Source: Drechmeria coniospora (taxonomy: Eukaryota > Ascomycota > Sordariomycetes > Hypocreales > Ophiocordycipitaceae). From it: a stretch of 64,000 bases of DNA. Shown here piece by piece: positions 42,621 through 54,409 of the stretch. Both the position numbers and the translations under genes were made by a program. The DNA is taken from NCBI RefSeq assembly GCF_001625195.1, contig NC_054390.1:7847222-7911221 (forward strand), written 5' to 3'. The notes beneath the pieces are model-generated. The model was not told where the DNA came from. It worked only from the letters and a program-made list of their open reading frames with translations, and did no database searches. Each line of letters starts with the position of its first letter. The first letter of the stretch is position 1.

Positions 42621-45219
42621 TTGTACACCTACCGCACACAATTCCTGCAGCCTGCACTTCCATGCGCCTGCAACCGCATGCGCGAGTGCGTCTCGTGATT
42701 GGACGACGGCTCGGACCACCCCAGCACCCTCAGCTTCCTCCGCTCATCCACCCACCAGCTTCCGTACGGCCCCCGGACAGGCCAGGCCGCCTGCGCACAG
42801 CCGTGGGGGTCTTTGGCCTCGTCACACCAGCCTGCGCTCGACCAATGCAAGGCACATGCAGACGATGGCGTCGCGCCATGCCGTGCTCCCCAGGCGCTGC
42901 GGCGCGCTCCTCCAGCCAGGCCGTTGCCGCTGTCGACACCCTCGCTCAGGATTCGACTCGATCGCACCATGCGTCGTGCCGTCGGCGCGAAGGAGGTAGG
43001 AACGAATACGAGGGCGAGCGTCTCCGTACGCATGTGCACGTAAGTAGACACGATGCTGCGTGTGCGCTCGAAAGTGCCTGCATCGTCGGCGCTTTGCCTG
43101 CGAGACACGGCGGTGACGATGGGGGCCCGACGCAAGGTCGCCCGAAGCGCCGTCACTTTCGGCGTGGGAGGGTGCTGGCCAATTCTGACGGTCGTTTCCG
43201 ACGACGGTCGAACCACGACGGTCCGTGGCCGACGAGCTCGGTGCCGTGTGCGCAAGACGCGTGACGGCGAGGGATGGCCGCCCGTCACGTCGAGACATGA
43301 TCAACCCATCTCGGCTCAGGCCCGTCACGCTGCATCACATGCCGCGACGTACGAGGCGGGTGACGGTGGGTGGACACCGTCCAGTATTATTATTGCTGTA
43401 TGTGCGGTACAGTACTGTATGTGCAAGTACCTGCTCCGAACAAAGCACACGCACATGCACGGAGGATTACCGTACATACAAGTACATGTACACCACGAGT
43501 GAGTGTGCGAGTGCCTACTGGTGCGGCGTAATGATGGTCCAGTTCGGAGTACCGTGGTACTAAGTACTTACTTACTTACGTACGGTACAGTAGGTATGTA
43601 CCTACTACCTAGCAGGAGCAGGCTGTACTTTTTACCTGTTACCTGGTCATGCTTTTGAAGGTATTACAGTATACCGGGTGTCTATCCGTGCAACACCTCG
43701 AATCCGACGCAGTCACTGGTACCGAGTACGGAGCATTGCCGTAATGTGCTTGTACTGCCGTAATGTGCTTGCATTCCGCGCTTGTCCCGAGATGGACGTA
43801 CTTGTAGGTGGTATTGCTGCCGGGTGCTTGCTCTGCCATTCACGTACCTCTGTGCCGAGTACTCGGTACCCTGCCCGTGCCGAAAAAATGGCAGACGAGC
43901 GGTTCAGCGCACCTGGGCGGGGTGCCGTCGCGGCCGACGGTGGTGAAGAAGACACTGCAACCACTAGGCCATGCTCCGTACCGTACGCCTCGAGCGTCGT
44001 CATCCCGTTTCACCCGAGACCGCGCGGCGGTAGGGTCAAGCTCCCGGCCGAAAGGTACCGCTCGCGGCCTGCTCGTCCTGCGCTTTCCCTTGACGATACG
44101 AGACGCGTGCGGAGACGAGGTGAGACGACGGATCAGCTCGCCGCTGGCACGTTGCGCGGCGCTGCGGTGGACCAGCAGCCTTCCCCGCTGGGCAGAAACG
44201 GCCGACGGGTGGGCGCCGCTAAGACGGTCCACCGGAACGGCCGCTGCCAGCTGGACGGACGGCTGGCGGCCCCTCTCGCCCCACCCACCGAGGCGTTGCT
44301 TCGTTTTGTCCGGGCAGCATTGACTCGCGACAGCTCCGTACCCGAGCAAGCCGGCACAGGTGGGTGTGGTCGCACAAGTGCTGCAAGTGCAAGTGCAGTA
44401 TGTAAGTACATGTATTACTGCACAACCACAACTGCTTACAGCAAGAACATACTTGCAGTACTTGGGTGCACGTCGAGCTGCGCACCAGCACTGCGCTGCA
44501 GGCCCACGTACTTACCGGTGCATGCACAGCACCATTGCCAAGTAATGCTCGGCACGCTTGATCCTCACCCCACGCGTATAAAACGCCGTCATGGTAGCGG
44601 TGCATGCACAGAGGACGAAAGGCAGGAGCTTGGAGATGCACCCTCCGCTCCTCATGGGTCCTGGCGAGGGAAAGGAGAGCCGTGAGACTCGTCGTCGTTG
44701 GTTTGAATCGACGCGAATGCGAGCGTACAAAGTGCAAGCACTTGCAACTTCCGGCCCACGGGCAGGAACTCGTCCCAGGCTGCCAGCAGCGATGCAGTAA
44801 GTGCATGTACAGTGCTTGCAAGTACCCTCTGTAGGCGAAGCACCCCCTGCGTCACAGGCAAATGGTTGCAAGTACGTGCTGAAATGTGCACACGCACCAA
44901 CCTGGGTGCCCACTTGTCAGCGCGCTCCACGTACTTGCTGTACTGTCCGTCCCTGTGCTGCGCCGTGGTACTCGGGGACTCGTATGCCATCCTTCCGACC
45001 TCGAGAGGATTTCGTCACTCCACGCGGCGCGTCGTCTTGGGAGCTTCCATGGCATCGATGCAACGGCGCATCGCACGGCGGATCATGGAGTTGCTGCCAA
45101 ATCACACGACGCGGGCGGCGGCGGCAACCTCGCACGCGAGCACGTATGGGCATGGACAACGGCCAACGGCCGACGGCAAATGTGCAAGAGTGTTTCTGGT
45201 TCCCACGGACTGGCCGGTA

Positions 45220-45620
45220 CGGAGCATGCCACTGTACTAGTTGGTAGGTAATTACCTAAAGTACTGGCCTACCTGTATTACCTGTAGTACCTAGTAGTAA
45301 GTACTAGTACCTAGTAGTTGGTCACCAGCGCCAGTCAGTACTGGGTTATGGTGGGGCGCAAAAGTGCCGATTCACTTATTGCGGTATTAGCACCATTACC
45401 AAAATTGAATCGTCACTTCTGACCACTGTAGTACTTACTACCTAGTAGTACCTAGTAGTGATTGTAGAGGCTTGCCCAGGTGCGCTGCCGGTCCATGCAC
45501 TTGAATGACAGATGGCAGATTACTTACCTACTTACAGAGTCCTTCCGGTACGATGTACAGAGTACGTAAAGGTAGGTACCTAGTAGGTACCTGGTAAGTT
45601 GGTATATTATTTGCACCGCC
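45220..45620. repeat. GTACCTAGTAG-type cluster surrounding the second MITE-like copy
   Basis: Several GTACCTAGTAGT words (45285-45320, 45435-45465 and 45580-45595) dominate here instead of GTACGGAGTAC. They lie on both sides of the 80-bp inverted-repeat element. Confidence 0.7.
45349..45428. mobile_element. 80-bp inverted-repeat element, MITE-like, copy 2, flanked by TA
   Basis: Read in reverse complement it aligns over its full length with the copy at 29381-29462: AGAAGTGACGATTCAATTTT near one end and AAGTGAATCGGCACTTTTG near the other. The plus-strand ends are TGGTGGGGCGCAAAAGTG and TCACTTCTGACCACTG. Both ends abut a TA dinucleotide (45347-45348 and 45429-45430), the target-site duplication expected of Tc1/mariner transposition. 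The internal sequence is under 15 bp and there is no coding capacity. Confidence 0.62.
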
Positions 45621-47420
45621 AGCCTAACACAACACGCGCTGCAAGACTATTAGATGATGTGCAGGTAATACCAAGCTCGTGCTGTACCTGTATTACGGTC
45701 TGTGCTGTACGGAGCACAGCAGGCCTGCTTGCACCGCAGAGTGCGGCATGCGGGCACCAACAAGTGCCATCGACTCCACCGAGTCGCCGAAAGTGGCCAG
45801 TCGCTCATGCTCATCACCGACAGCCTGGTCCGTACGCGTCGACGCTCCATCGTCCAGCTGCGCCGTACCCAAGTCGTCGAGCCACCATTCGAGCACCCCG
45901 ACGCCTACGGAACTTGCATGGCCAAAACCTCGCCGTCGCCGTTGGTGGGCTGCTGGTGGGGGGGCCTGGAACCTGAAACCTTAGCGTCCGTGCCAGCAAT
46001 GCGAGAGCAAGCAAGTGCCCTGGATGCCGTCGCCTTTGCCTCGGCAGTGGGCACGGAACAGGCCAGCAAGCAGGGCCACCACCTGCGGGGATCGGGCTGC
46101 AAGTACTTTTCATGCAAGGAAGGTTTCCGTAAAGGTCAAACGGCACGAAAAATCTGCCCCGTCGAGGTGCTACGGATACTGTAGGCGGATGCGGTGAGGG
46201 CATCGAGACGGCACGCACGCACGATGCTGGTGAAACAGCAAACAAGTACGCGTGCTTGCAGAGTACGGAAATCGATCATGACAGGTACCTAGTACTTGCA
46301 GTACAGTACCGTACAGTAGTACAGCGCATGTATTAATACTTGCTTGTAAGCACTTGGTTGTAATTCCTCCGTAGTGCTCCGTACTTGCATACTTTAGTAC
46401 CTAGTGAGTATTATTACTGCATTGCAGCACAAGTACTTAGGTGTGCTTGTACATGTACATCTAGATATGCATGGCATGCATGTACCATGACTACCCATCT
46501 ACTCCGTACTGTACACCACGTCGTGTATGCCTCAGGCCCTTTGCGAGCAACGCCGTCCATGCCGCTGCCAAGGTCCGTCAGGCGTCACCACCATGGCACG
46601 ACGGCTAGCCCCAAAGTGGCAGCTTGAAGCCGACGAGCAAACGAGACATCAAGGCACCGACCTTTTGTGCCATCCGATGCGCAATTCTTAAGCTGTGCAG
46701 TGCTTACATGCACACACACGGACGACGGAACGTCTGCGTGCCGTGCCGCGTCATGCACATGCACTTGCCGGTATTCCTCCCTGCTTATCGTTCAGAAACC
46801 GCAAGCTCACACGGAGGGAGTCCTTGTGCAAGTTCGAGTGCAGTTGTACGTGCTGCGCAGCACACACATGCTGTGCACGTCGAGACGCAGCAGCTCTCGC
46901 CATTGTTCGTCGTTAGTGGCGTTCACCCGTGGCGGTGGGCGGAAAACTCTGTGCCTCGCCTGCGTGGGATGACATCTCGCGACGCCTCGCAAAGGTGCGT
47001 CCGTCGGGGCGGCGGACAGGCCCCGCGGAGAGGAGATGAGATCTTCAGGGCCAAATGAACCGCCGGCATGGATTCGTCCACGACCGCCTTCGCCCCGACC
47101 ACCCCCCCCACCCTGCTCCCCGAAATGCACCCGGGCTCGCGCATGGCCCCAATGCAGGTACCAACCTTGCCGCCGATGCCCTGATGGGGCCGCGTATCGT
47201 TCTGCAGAGCACGGAGGGCCGATGGGTGTGCGTGTGCTGTATTAAGTACTTGTGCGTGCATGGAGGTGCCCACGGGTGGCATGCTTGGATGCCCACCAGC
47301 GGACGACGACGGCGTCGCGGACGCAACCAGTCTTTGCGGCCTCACCACGACCCTCGCAGACGTTGGCCAGGTGCAAGACAGGCGTGCTCGGTCGTCGCGT
47401 CATGGACACGAATGCGTACC

Positions 47421-47575
47421 TGTACATGGACGCGAATGTGTACGTGTACATGGACATGAAGTCCTGTACATGGACATGAAGTGCCTGTACATGGACATCG
47501 AGTGCCTGTATATGGACATCGAGTGCCTGTACATGGACATCGAGTGCCTGTGCATGGACATCAAGTGCCTGTACG
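47421..47575. repeat. 21-bp minisatellite (TGTACATGGACATCGAGTGCC-like units)
   Basis: TGTACATGGAC-type unit starts fall at 47421, 47445, 47465, 47486, 47507, 47528 and 47549, that is five consecutive intervals of 20-21 bp. The period is a multiple of three, so a heptapeptide repeat (LYMDIEC-like) appears in one frame, but surrounding sequence gives no reason to believe it is translated. Confidence 0.88.
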
Positions 47576-48575
47576 CAGTAATGCCGAGTGTGCTACGGAG
47601 CGCTGTGTGCTGGAGGCGTGCAATACACCGCACGTGCTCGGATGCTCGTGCACGTCCGGGTGCCGAGTACAAACACTCGCTGCCAGTGTCCGAGTGCTGC
47701 ACATGTACTTGCTGTACGGCGTCTACGTCCAAGTACCTGCAAGGATTCGTGTGCTTGTATTGCGTTCATGTAGTTGTGCATCTACGCCTTGGGGGTACAC
47801 GTAAACAGCTGTACTGTTCTTGCTCCGGCGCAAATGGTGTGCCCAGGTGCTCGTGCAGGTGCCGTGGACCTCGTACCTTGCAGGCTGCGGCGTGGCGTGG
47901 CAGGGCCTGGCGCGGCAGGGCCTGGCGTGGCTTGGATGGCGGCCAAGATGCTGCGGCATGGCAGAGGAGCATCCCGTCGCCGTCGTGGATGCCAACACAC
48001 GCAGGTCCGTACACGTCCGTACACGTACTCGTACCGCATGCGCGTCACGACTGTTGCGCTTGTACCTGTACTTGCACGGAGCGAGTGCGAGTACGTTCAG
48101 CGCACCGTACTCCGTACCGTGTACTTGTCGGTCGCCACCCGCCGTGCACAACAACTCGACAGCATGCACGCTCGGCACCCCAACGACGCCCGTCACATCC
48201 CACCGTTTTTCCTTTTCCTCCATCCGAGCCGCCACGCCCAACCTCACGCGTCCAAGTGTCCGCTGCCACGTTGTTCATCATGTCCATTCCCGCCTCTGCG
48301 GTCTCGGTGGGCGACGAGTGGGGAAAGCACTGCCGACGACCACCCACTCGGGCGCGTCCACCTGGGCGAGGCCGCGTCCGTCGGGTTTCCCGCCAGCAAC
48401 GGCAACCAAGTGCTGAAAGCTCTCGAGCCACCGTCCTGCGAGCCTTGCCCGCCAAAGGTCACCATGACCGACGCAGACGTGTCAGATCCGCTGCCTCGTG
48501 GAAGCTCCGCCCGTCCGAGTGCGAGCTCGCCGTGCCGAGACGTGGAACCGTTCCGGAACGAGCACTCGACCCAGC

Positions 48576-48650
48576 AAGCACGGCACCCCACGCGGTACGG
48601 CACCCCACGGTACGGCACCCCACGGTGCGGCACACCGTGGTGCGGCTGGA
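48576..48650. repeat. Short tandem repeat of CGGTACGGCACCCCA
   Basis: Three to four copies of a 14-15-bp unit (GGCACCCCACGGTACGGCAC type) are followed by a diverged inverted copy (CACACCGTGGTGCGG). The region is non-coding. Confidence 0.8.
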
Positions 48651-49619
48651 ACCTTGCTGTCGGTCGTCGCACGGTCGTTTGGGTACTCTCGAGACGACCT
48701 TGGTCTCGAGTCTCGAGTCGTCTCGAGTCTGGACAGAGGCCGCTCGCCCCGCCGTCCCGTCGGCGTCGTCGCGGCACCAGGTTGGATCCGCAGCAAGCCA
48801 CGGCAGCCGGCGACGGGACGAGCCTCGCTCCGTCCTGTTCCTGAAGCTAATTACCTGGAAATAGTTCATTGCCTACCCGGTGCTGGCCACTCGCACAGAT
48901 GCTTGCCCGCGCCGTGCTCCGTGCTGTCCATCCCGTTTGCAGATGCGCCCTAAACACGACCCTGCCGACGGAACCTGCCGGCAATGCGCCGTCGAGCGCC
49001 TCGTTTGACCATGAACCGCCGGAGAGCTGGCCTCGTGTCATGCTGGACGTGGCGTGGAGCGCGGAGTGCCGACGACCACGGTCCCGGCGGTGCAGGCCGT
49101 CGTCCGGGTCCGGAAGCGCGCCTCGATGTTCCCTATTCGGAGTAGCTGCGGGCTGGCAGCCTTCAACAGAGCAGGGGGTCATATTCCTGAGGAAATGCCA
49201 GAGAATGCCAGAAGCAGCGCGCTGGCCGCAGAGAAAGGCCAGCCTCCGTCCGCCGTCGTCCGGTCCGCCGTCTGTTCCCACGCTCACGGTCAATGTTGGG
49301 CTTGAACCCTTGTCCAAGGTATTCTTCAACTGCCTTGGCATGCACATGTTTGTCGGTGTCTGCTCCGTACGCCTACGAGTATTCTGACCCCCGTTTCCCC
49401 AAATTGCACATCTTACGTCCCAGTCCTTGGGTGAACGGCAAGGTCTCAAACGGCAAGGTCTCTGACGGCAGAGACGGATGCGGGTCGGCCATGCGACGGA
49501 TATAACGGCGTGCTGTACGGAGTACTTAAGTACAAGTCCTGAGTACATGTGGTATGTACCGCACACGTACTCCGTACTGTACTGTACCTAATACTTGTAT
49601 TCCGTACTCCGTACAGGTT

Positions 49620-49765
49620 ACAGAGTGCTATACTGTCCTATGCGGAGTGCTGCACTGGACCTATACAGAGTGCTGCACTGTACCTAGGCACCTAGTATAC
49701 AGAGTGCTGCACTGTATCTATACAGAGTGCTGTACTGTACCCATGCAGAGTGCTGCACTGTACTA
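49620..49765. repeat. About 23-bp tandem units (CAGAGTGCTGCACTGTA type)
   Basis: (A/G)GAGTGCT words start at 49622, 49644, 49667, 49701, 49724 and 49747; most intervals are 22-23 bp and one unit is expanded to 34 bp. Units read CAGAGTGCTGCACTGTACC. The left border is TATTCCGTACTCCGTACAGG, again placing the dispersed motif at the array edge. Confidence 0.85.
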
Positions 49766-50189
49766 CGCACACTGCATGGCCAAATCTGTACTCGAGAAAG
49801 TAATACATCAAGCACTAATATCCGTAAAATACAGTACTCTGCCAACTCGACGCTGTGCACACCAACGTACTCGTATGCGGATGCCAAGTCCGTCTACTCC
49901 GTGCTCGTACTCGATGTCCATACGAGACTCAGCCTCGGTACGGAGTACGGATACATGTGGCTTGTGCTCCACCCTGGCAAGCACCCGCTGGGCGTAACCA
50001 GGATCATCTTCCCCGGTTGGGACAGGGGGGGTGGCCAGGACGCTGGTCAATCGTCTTCGCGCCAGCCGCCAGCTCAATAGAATGAATGCGCTTTTGTGAT
50101 TCCGACCTTGTCCTGTTCACATTTCGTCTCAATCTGTTCCGTCAATGCTTGGCAAACGTCGACCGGCGAGTACAACTACAGTACACAGT

Positions 50190-50240
50190 ACACCTACACC
50201 TACACCTACACCTACACCTACACCTACACCTACACCTACA
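50190..50240. repeat. Hexanucleotide microsatellite (CACCTA)n
   Basis: About eight perfect CACCTA copies. It is not the fungal telomere repeat (TTAGGG/CCCTAA), and its internal position argues against a telomeric origin. Confidence 0.93.
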
Positions 50241-52132
50241 GCACTGTGCAAGGGCGTCGAATGGCAGCGTGCATGGCGTCGAGCACGAGGTGCCTTCACG
50301 CAAAGTGTCCGTCACGTCCTGCTCTCATGCCACCACGACGCTGGATAACGCACAAATGCTCATGAGTGCGAGCGTGAAACACAAGGGCTCCCTGCCTAAA
50401 ACGGGTCGACATTGTGTCGTGTCACGATGGGCTGATGTCACTCGATGCCCGTCGGGCTTCGACGACTTCGCGCATGTCGTGGCCGTCGTGGCCAGTTCCA
50501 CGGCGGAGCGCGTCAAAGTATGTCACGGGTCGGACGACAATCCATCTTCCGGACGCCATCAGGCCAAGGAGTCGATAGCGCGTTGGTTCGTAAAGCAAAC
50601 ATGACTGCTGGCCGTGCGTCGCAAGCCGGCACCTGTTCCAGAGTTCTTCGTGCAGTGTGGGCATTTACCGACACCGACTCGGCTCGGACGAAGCCAGCGG
50701 CGGCGGCATTCGAGCGCGGGACTCTTCCGAGTGGCCTCGGCTCTAGCTCTGACTGCTACCTACCGTGCAGGTGCGTGTGCGCCAATCTGCGGCACTGCAC
50801 AAGAACGCGCCCGAGAACCCGAATGGTCGCCTCTCTATTACCGTCCAAAGTCGAAAGCTCGGACGCGGGCGCTCAGACTTCGAGGTCCGCCAGTTTTTGC
50901 TTCTGGCACCCTGCCCCGGGGCCTGCTTTTCTTTTTCGCCTCGTCTCTCCATCAAAGGAAGAACCCTGGCGTCTGTTCCGGCGGGACGGGTCGGCGAGCG
51001 ATCACGACACTGTTACTCTCTGATGGGATGGTCGCGACTGTCGGTAGGGGTCATGGCAAGAAAACTCTCCGAGACCTCGTGGGATCGACCTTGTTCGAGA
51101 CTGCTTCATGATGTTTCTGTCGTCGGAGGGCTTGACCAAAAGAAATCAAGGAGGACGGGATATTGCGCTCCTGATACATGGGCAGTGCGCCGCACTCCAG
51201 TGCCAATGTCTCCATGTCTTCGTTGTTGCGTCATCATGCACTGTGCCTTTCCTTGACGGCACCATCGATTGGGTTGATGAATGGTACACCACTTCCCTCT
51301 TCTTGATGCCATGGTGGAGCAAGCCAGAGGACGTGAAGTCGAGTAGTAAACGATGACTGCATGTGAACATGTGAGGCGTCTCGGCCAAGACAGACTGCGA
51401 GCCGATGCGGCCAAACAGGCGCCATGTAGGCTGTATCGCAAATGTTCTCGTATGGCTGGGTTGGTCATGATGGCTTCATGCTGGTTCGCCTCGTAGGAGA
51501 TGTCGTGCAGAATACGGTCCATACGCTGTGTCCACAACGGCCTCGGTCTTCCGTGTAAAATCCTGCAGAACAGTCGAGTACCCGGGTTTCTCGTCTGGTG
51601 CAGAAAGCAAACCGTGCGCTGCAAGCCGAGGCATATCTCGAGTGTTCATCAGCGCCCGTCAACTCTCCCATCGTCCTCGAGTTTCCTCCGAGCATCGTCT
51701 TCGGCAGGTCTAGGGTAGGCGCCGACAAGTGCCGCTGAAGAGGCCGTGCCGACCCGCCGGCATCGTTCCCAGCCACGCGGAAAAGAATAAGTGGACCAGC
51801 CACCGGCCCCACCGGCGACGGGTGCTATCCGATCTCATCGCCTCCCCAACCACCGGAATAATGATTCAAGCAAAGGGCACCCTCGCAAGGGAAACGATAT
51901 AGAAGCGAGAGAGACGCGCGATTGGCGGCTGGAGTTTGTCGTCGGCAGCTGAGCGATGACGCTGCCGTGGCGGTTGGGTGGATGCCGAGGCTGTGCTACT
52001 GCGCAGCGGTGCTGGTACAAGTAGTCGCCGCATTCCTGTCTCTCCTCGCATCAGCATCTCGCACCTCTCTCGATCACCGACAGCCGCATTCCAACAAACA
52101 TACTGCCGTTATTCACAGCTCCCCTCGACGGC

Positions 52133-53333
52133 ATGAGGAGCGCACTAGGATCCGCCATTGCGGCGACAGCGACGGCGGCAGCCTTGATCTTCGACGCAGC
52201 GTCGGCCCAAACGTGGAGCAAATGCAATCCCATCAACGGTAAGAGATCGACGTGCTTCCCGCACCGCCAGGCCTGCCGCTGACGGACAAGCAACAGCGCA
52301 GTGCCCTGCCGACACGGCTCTCGGAATGACCGTCAACGTCGACTTCCGCAACGGCGGCGTCAACTCCTTCTTCGCCACCGGGACACCTTCGTACCATGCC
52401 GGCGGCGTCAACTTCACCGTCACGAGCAGCGGAGATGCGCCCCAGCTCAACTCGCTCTTCTACATCATGTTCGGCCGCGTCGACATCACCATGACGGCGG
52501 CCCACGGGGCGGGCATCGTTTCGTCGCTCGTGCTCGAGTCCGATACCCTGGACGAGATCGACATCGAGTGGTTGGGCGCCAACCCGGACGAGATCCAATC
52601 CAACTACTTTGGCAAGGGCCGGACGACGACGTACAATCGCGGCCAGTTCCACTCCGTCAAGGGGACCCAGGATCGGCTGATCAAGTACACCGTCGACTGG
52701 ACCAAGGACCGCATCGTCTGGATAGCCGACGGTCAGGCCGTGCGGACCCTCGCCAAGGAGGACGCCGAAGCCGATCAGTACCCGCAGACCCCCATGAAGG
52801 TCAAGTTCGGCTCCTGGGCCGGCGGTGATGTCAACCGCAACCCCCAGGGCACCGTCGACTGGGCCCGCGGGCCGACCGACTACTCCAGGGGACCGTTCCA
52901 CATGCTCGTCCAGAGCGTCGTCGTCACCGACTACTCGACCGGAAAGGAGTACCGGTACAAGGACCAGACGGGCAAGTGGGAAGCCATCGAGGCCGTCGGC
53001 GGAAGCGTCAACAGCAATGTCGACGGCAAAAACGCCCTGACCATCACCGCCGTCGCATCCGCCCGTCCCGCTGCCACGGCGGGCTTCTTGCCTGTGCCCG
53101 TCGGCGGCATCGGGAGAGACGAAAGCGCCGCAACCAGGACGCAGACGGGTTGGCCCTGGGTGGGCGGTGCCAATCCCACGGGGGGCACCATTCCCAGCGG
53201 ATGGTACATGAGGTCCGACGGCAAGATTTCGCGCAGCAGCGCCGGGCCCTCGATGCTTCAGTCGTTGTCCGTACTCACCGCGACGCTTCTTCCCCTGGCA
53301 GCCGGCGTCTTGACCTTCCTTCACAGATCCTAG
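52133..53333 (+). CDS. Crh-type GPI-anchored cell-wall transglycosylase (GH16)
   Basis: Extracellular enzyme of the Crh1/Utr2 family that cross-links chitin to beta-glucan in the cell wall. Two exons (52133-52238 and 52297-53333) encode 380 residues. The intron is 58 nt (GTAAGA to CAACAG), and splicing gives NPINAQCPADTALGMTVNVDF, the family N-terminus. A signal peptide is visible (hydrophobic to about residue 20, likely cut at ASA-Q26). The GH16 active site DEIDIEWLG begins at D121, with E122 as expected nucleophile and E126 as acid/base. SNYFGKGRTTTYNRGQFHSV and FHTYTVDW-like WTKDRIVWIADGQAVRT follow. No chitin-binding module precedes the catalytic domain. The C-terminus ends in a Ser/Gly-containing linker and a hydrophobic tail (SLSVLTATLLPLAAGVLTFL), a GPI-attachment signal. 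Confidence 0.94.
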
Positions 53334-54409
53334 CGGCATGTTGTGTTTTTCGGAGCGTTTTCGACAAAGATGCGGACAAGCAAAGCCGCCTATCGATTCG
53401 TCGAGCCTGTTGTATTATTTTTCCTTCATTTTTTGTTCTCGACGAGGGAGGGGTTGGAGGATCGCCTGCCTACCTCCCCCCCTCCTTCCTTCCTGCACAC
53501 TTCGGACTTGGCTGAGCGGTCGGGCCATCCTTTTCTTTGCGGCAAGAGCGATGTAATTACAGCATGATTGTTGCATCGCAACGGAAAGCAGGCGCACGGA
53601 CCATAGCATGGGGGACGCACCTTCTGCACGATTATTTCTTTATGGGTATATGAATTTAGGAGGCGAGATGAGACGGCAGGAGGAATGGAGGAATGAATAC
53701 CCACCGAGATGGAGAGAGGAGCATGCGTATTGATTAATAAGTATAGTGGGTGGGTGGCAGAGGCACGCATGCACACACATGTACATATCCAGCATCATGA
53801 AATATCCAGCATCATGCATGTACAAACATGAACATGCCGTACTCGCAGCAAGGACGTACAAGCAGCGTGAGGTAGACGAATCGTCAACGTAGTGTGCTAT
53901 AAAATTGGTCATCTCATCTGCGTCAGCGGTATCGTCATATCCACTTGGCTTTGTAGACTCTCGCCTGCATCACCCGTCTACTATCCTAGAACCACGCCTC
54001 GTCGTGAGCGTCGTGCCCTCTTAGGCCTCGTCATGACCCGGAAGGGGTCTGAATCCGCTAGCTCATCGATGGCAAAGTTGCCGCCACAACCTTTTCCACA
54101 TGATACCGATACCCTCCACCCCATGCCCCTCGATCTTTGTCGCCTTGTGCTCGTCGAGTTGGTGGTACCTATGCATCGCCAAAGCACAGCCGCCCGTGTT
54201 GTTGCCCCATTCGTACGGGAAATATATCTTGCCAACTCTCCTCTCTCTCGTACTTCATCCCTCTCCCATTCTCGAATAATAAGCAGCTGTGTTTCTCCGA
54301 GAAAATAGAAAACAACAATATCAAAACCGCAAGGTAGCAACCGAGGTCAACAACCAAAAACGAAACCCCTTCAGGATTCGCCAGCTTCACCGTCTTCGGC
54401 CGATCGCCT
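53334..54409. other. Convergent 3' intergenic region
   Basis: 1.08 kb between the Crh stop (+) and the topoisomerase I stop (-). It contains no gene and no GTACGGAGTAC cluster, only T-rich and short low-complexity stretches compatible with two 3' UTRs. Confidence 0.6.

Larger units (their letters stand above)
39172..52132. other. About 13 kb without a supportable gene
   Basis: The region runs from the Seb1-like start to the Crh start. The first several hundred bases are the likely long 5' leader and promoter of the Seb1-like gene, including a CAG14 run. The remainder is GC-rich with many overlapping open frames on all strands, none of them showing family motifs, consistent intron borders or one preferred frame. 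It is densely populated by GTAC motif clusters (about 40130-40520, 40690-41350, 42240-42620, 43380-43760, 44390-44530, 45220-45720, 46270-46520 and 49500-49800) and at least five separate tandem arrays. It could hold non-coding RNA genes that I cannot see. Confidence 0.55.

Noticed and set aside
43678..44685. 335-codon open frame in the 13-kb desert
   Set aside because: Overlapped by similarly long frames on both strands, crossed by GTAC motifs, no recognisable features.
47260..48864. 534-codon open frame containing the 21-bp repeat
   Set aside because: The frame is kept open by GC-rich sequence and the repeat; several other frames overlap it with equal length, and there is no domain.
50190..50240. 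Interstitial telomere repeat
   Set aside because: The unit is CACCTA, not CCCTAA.
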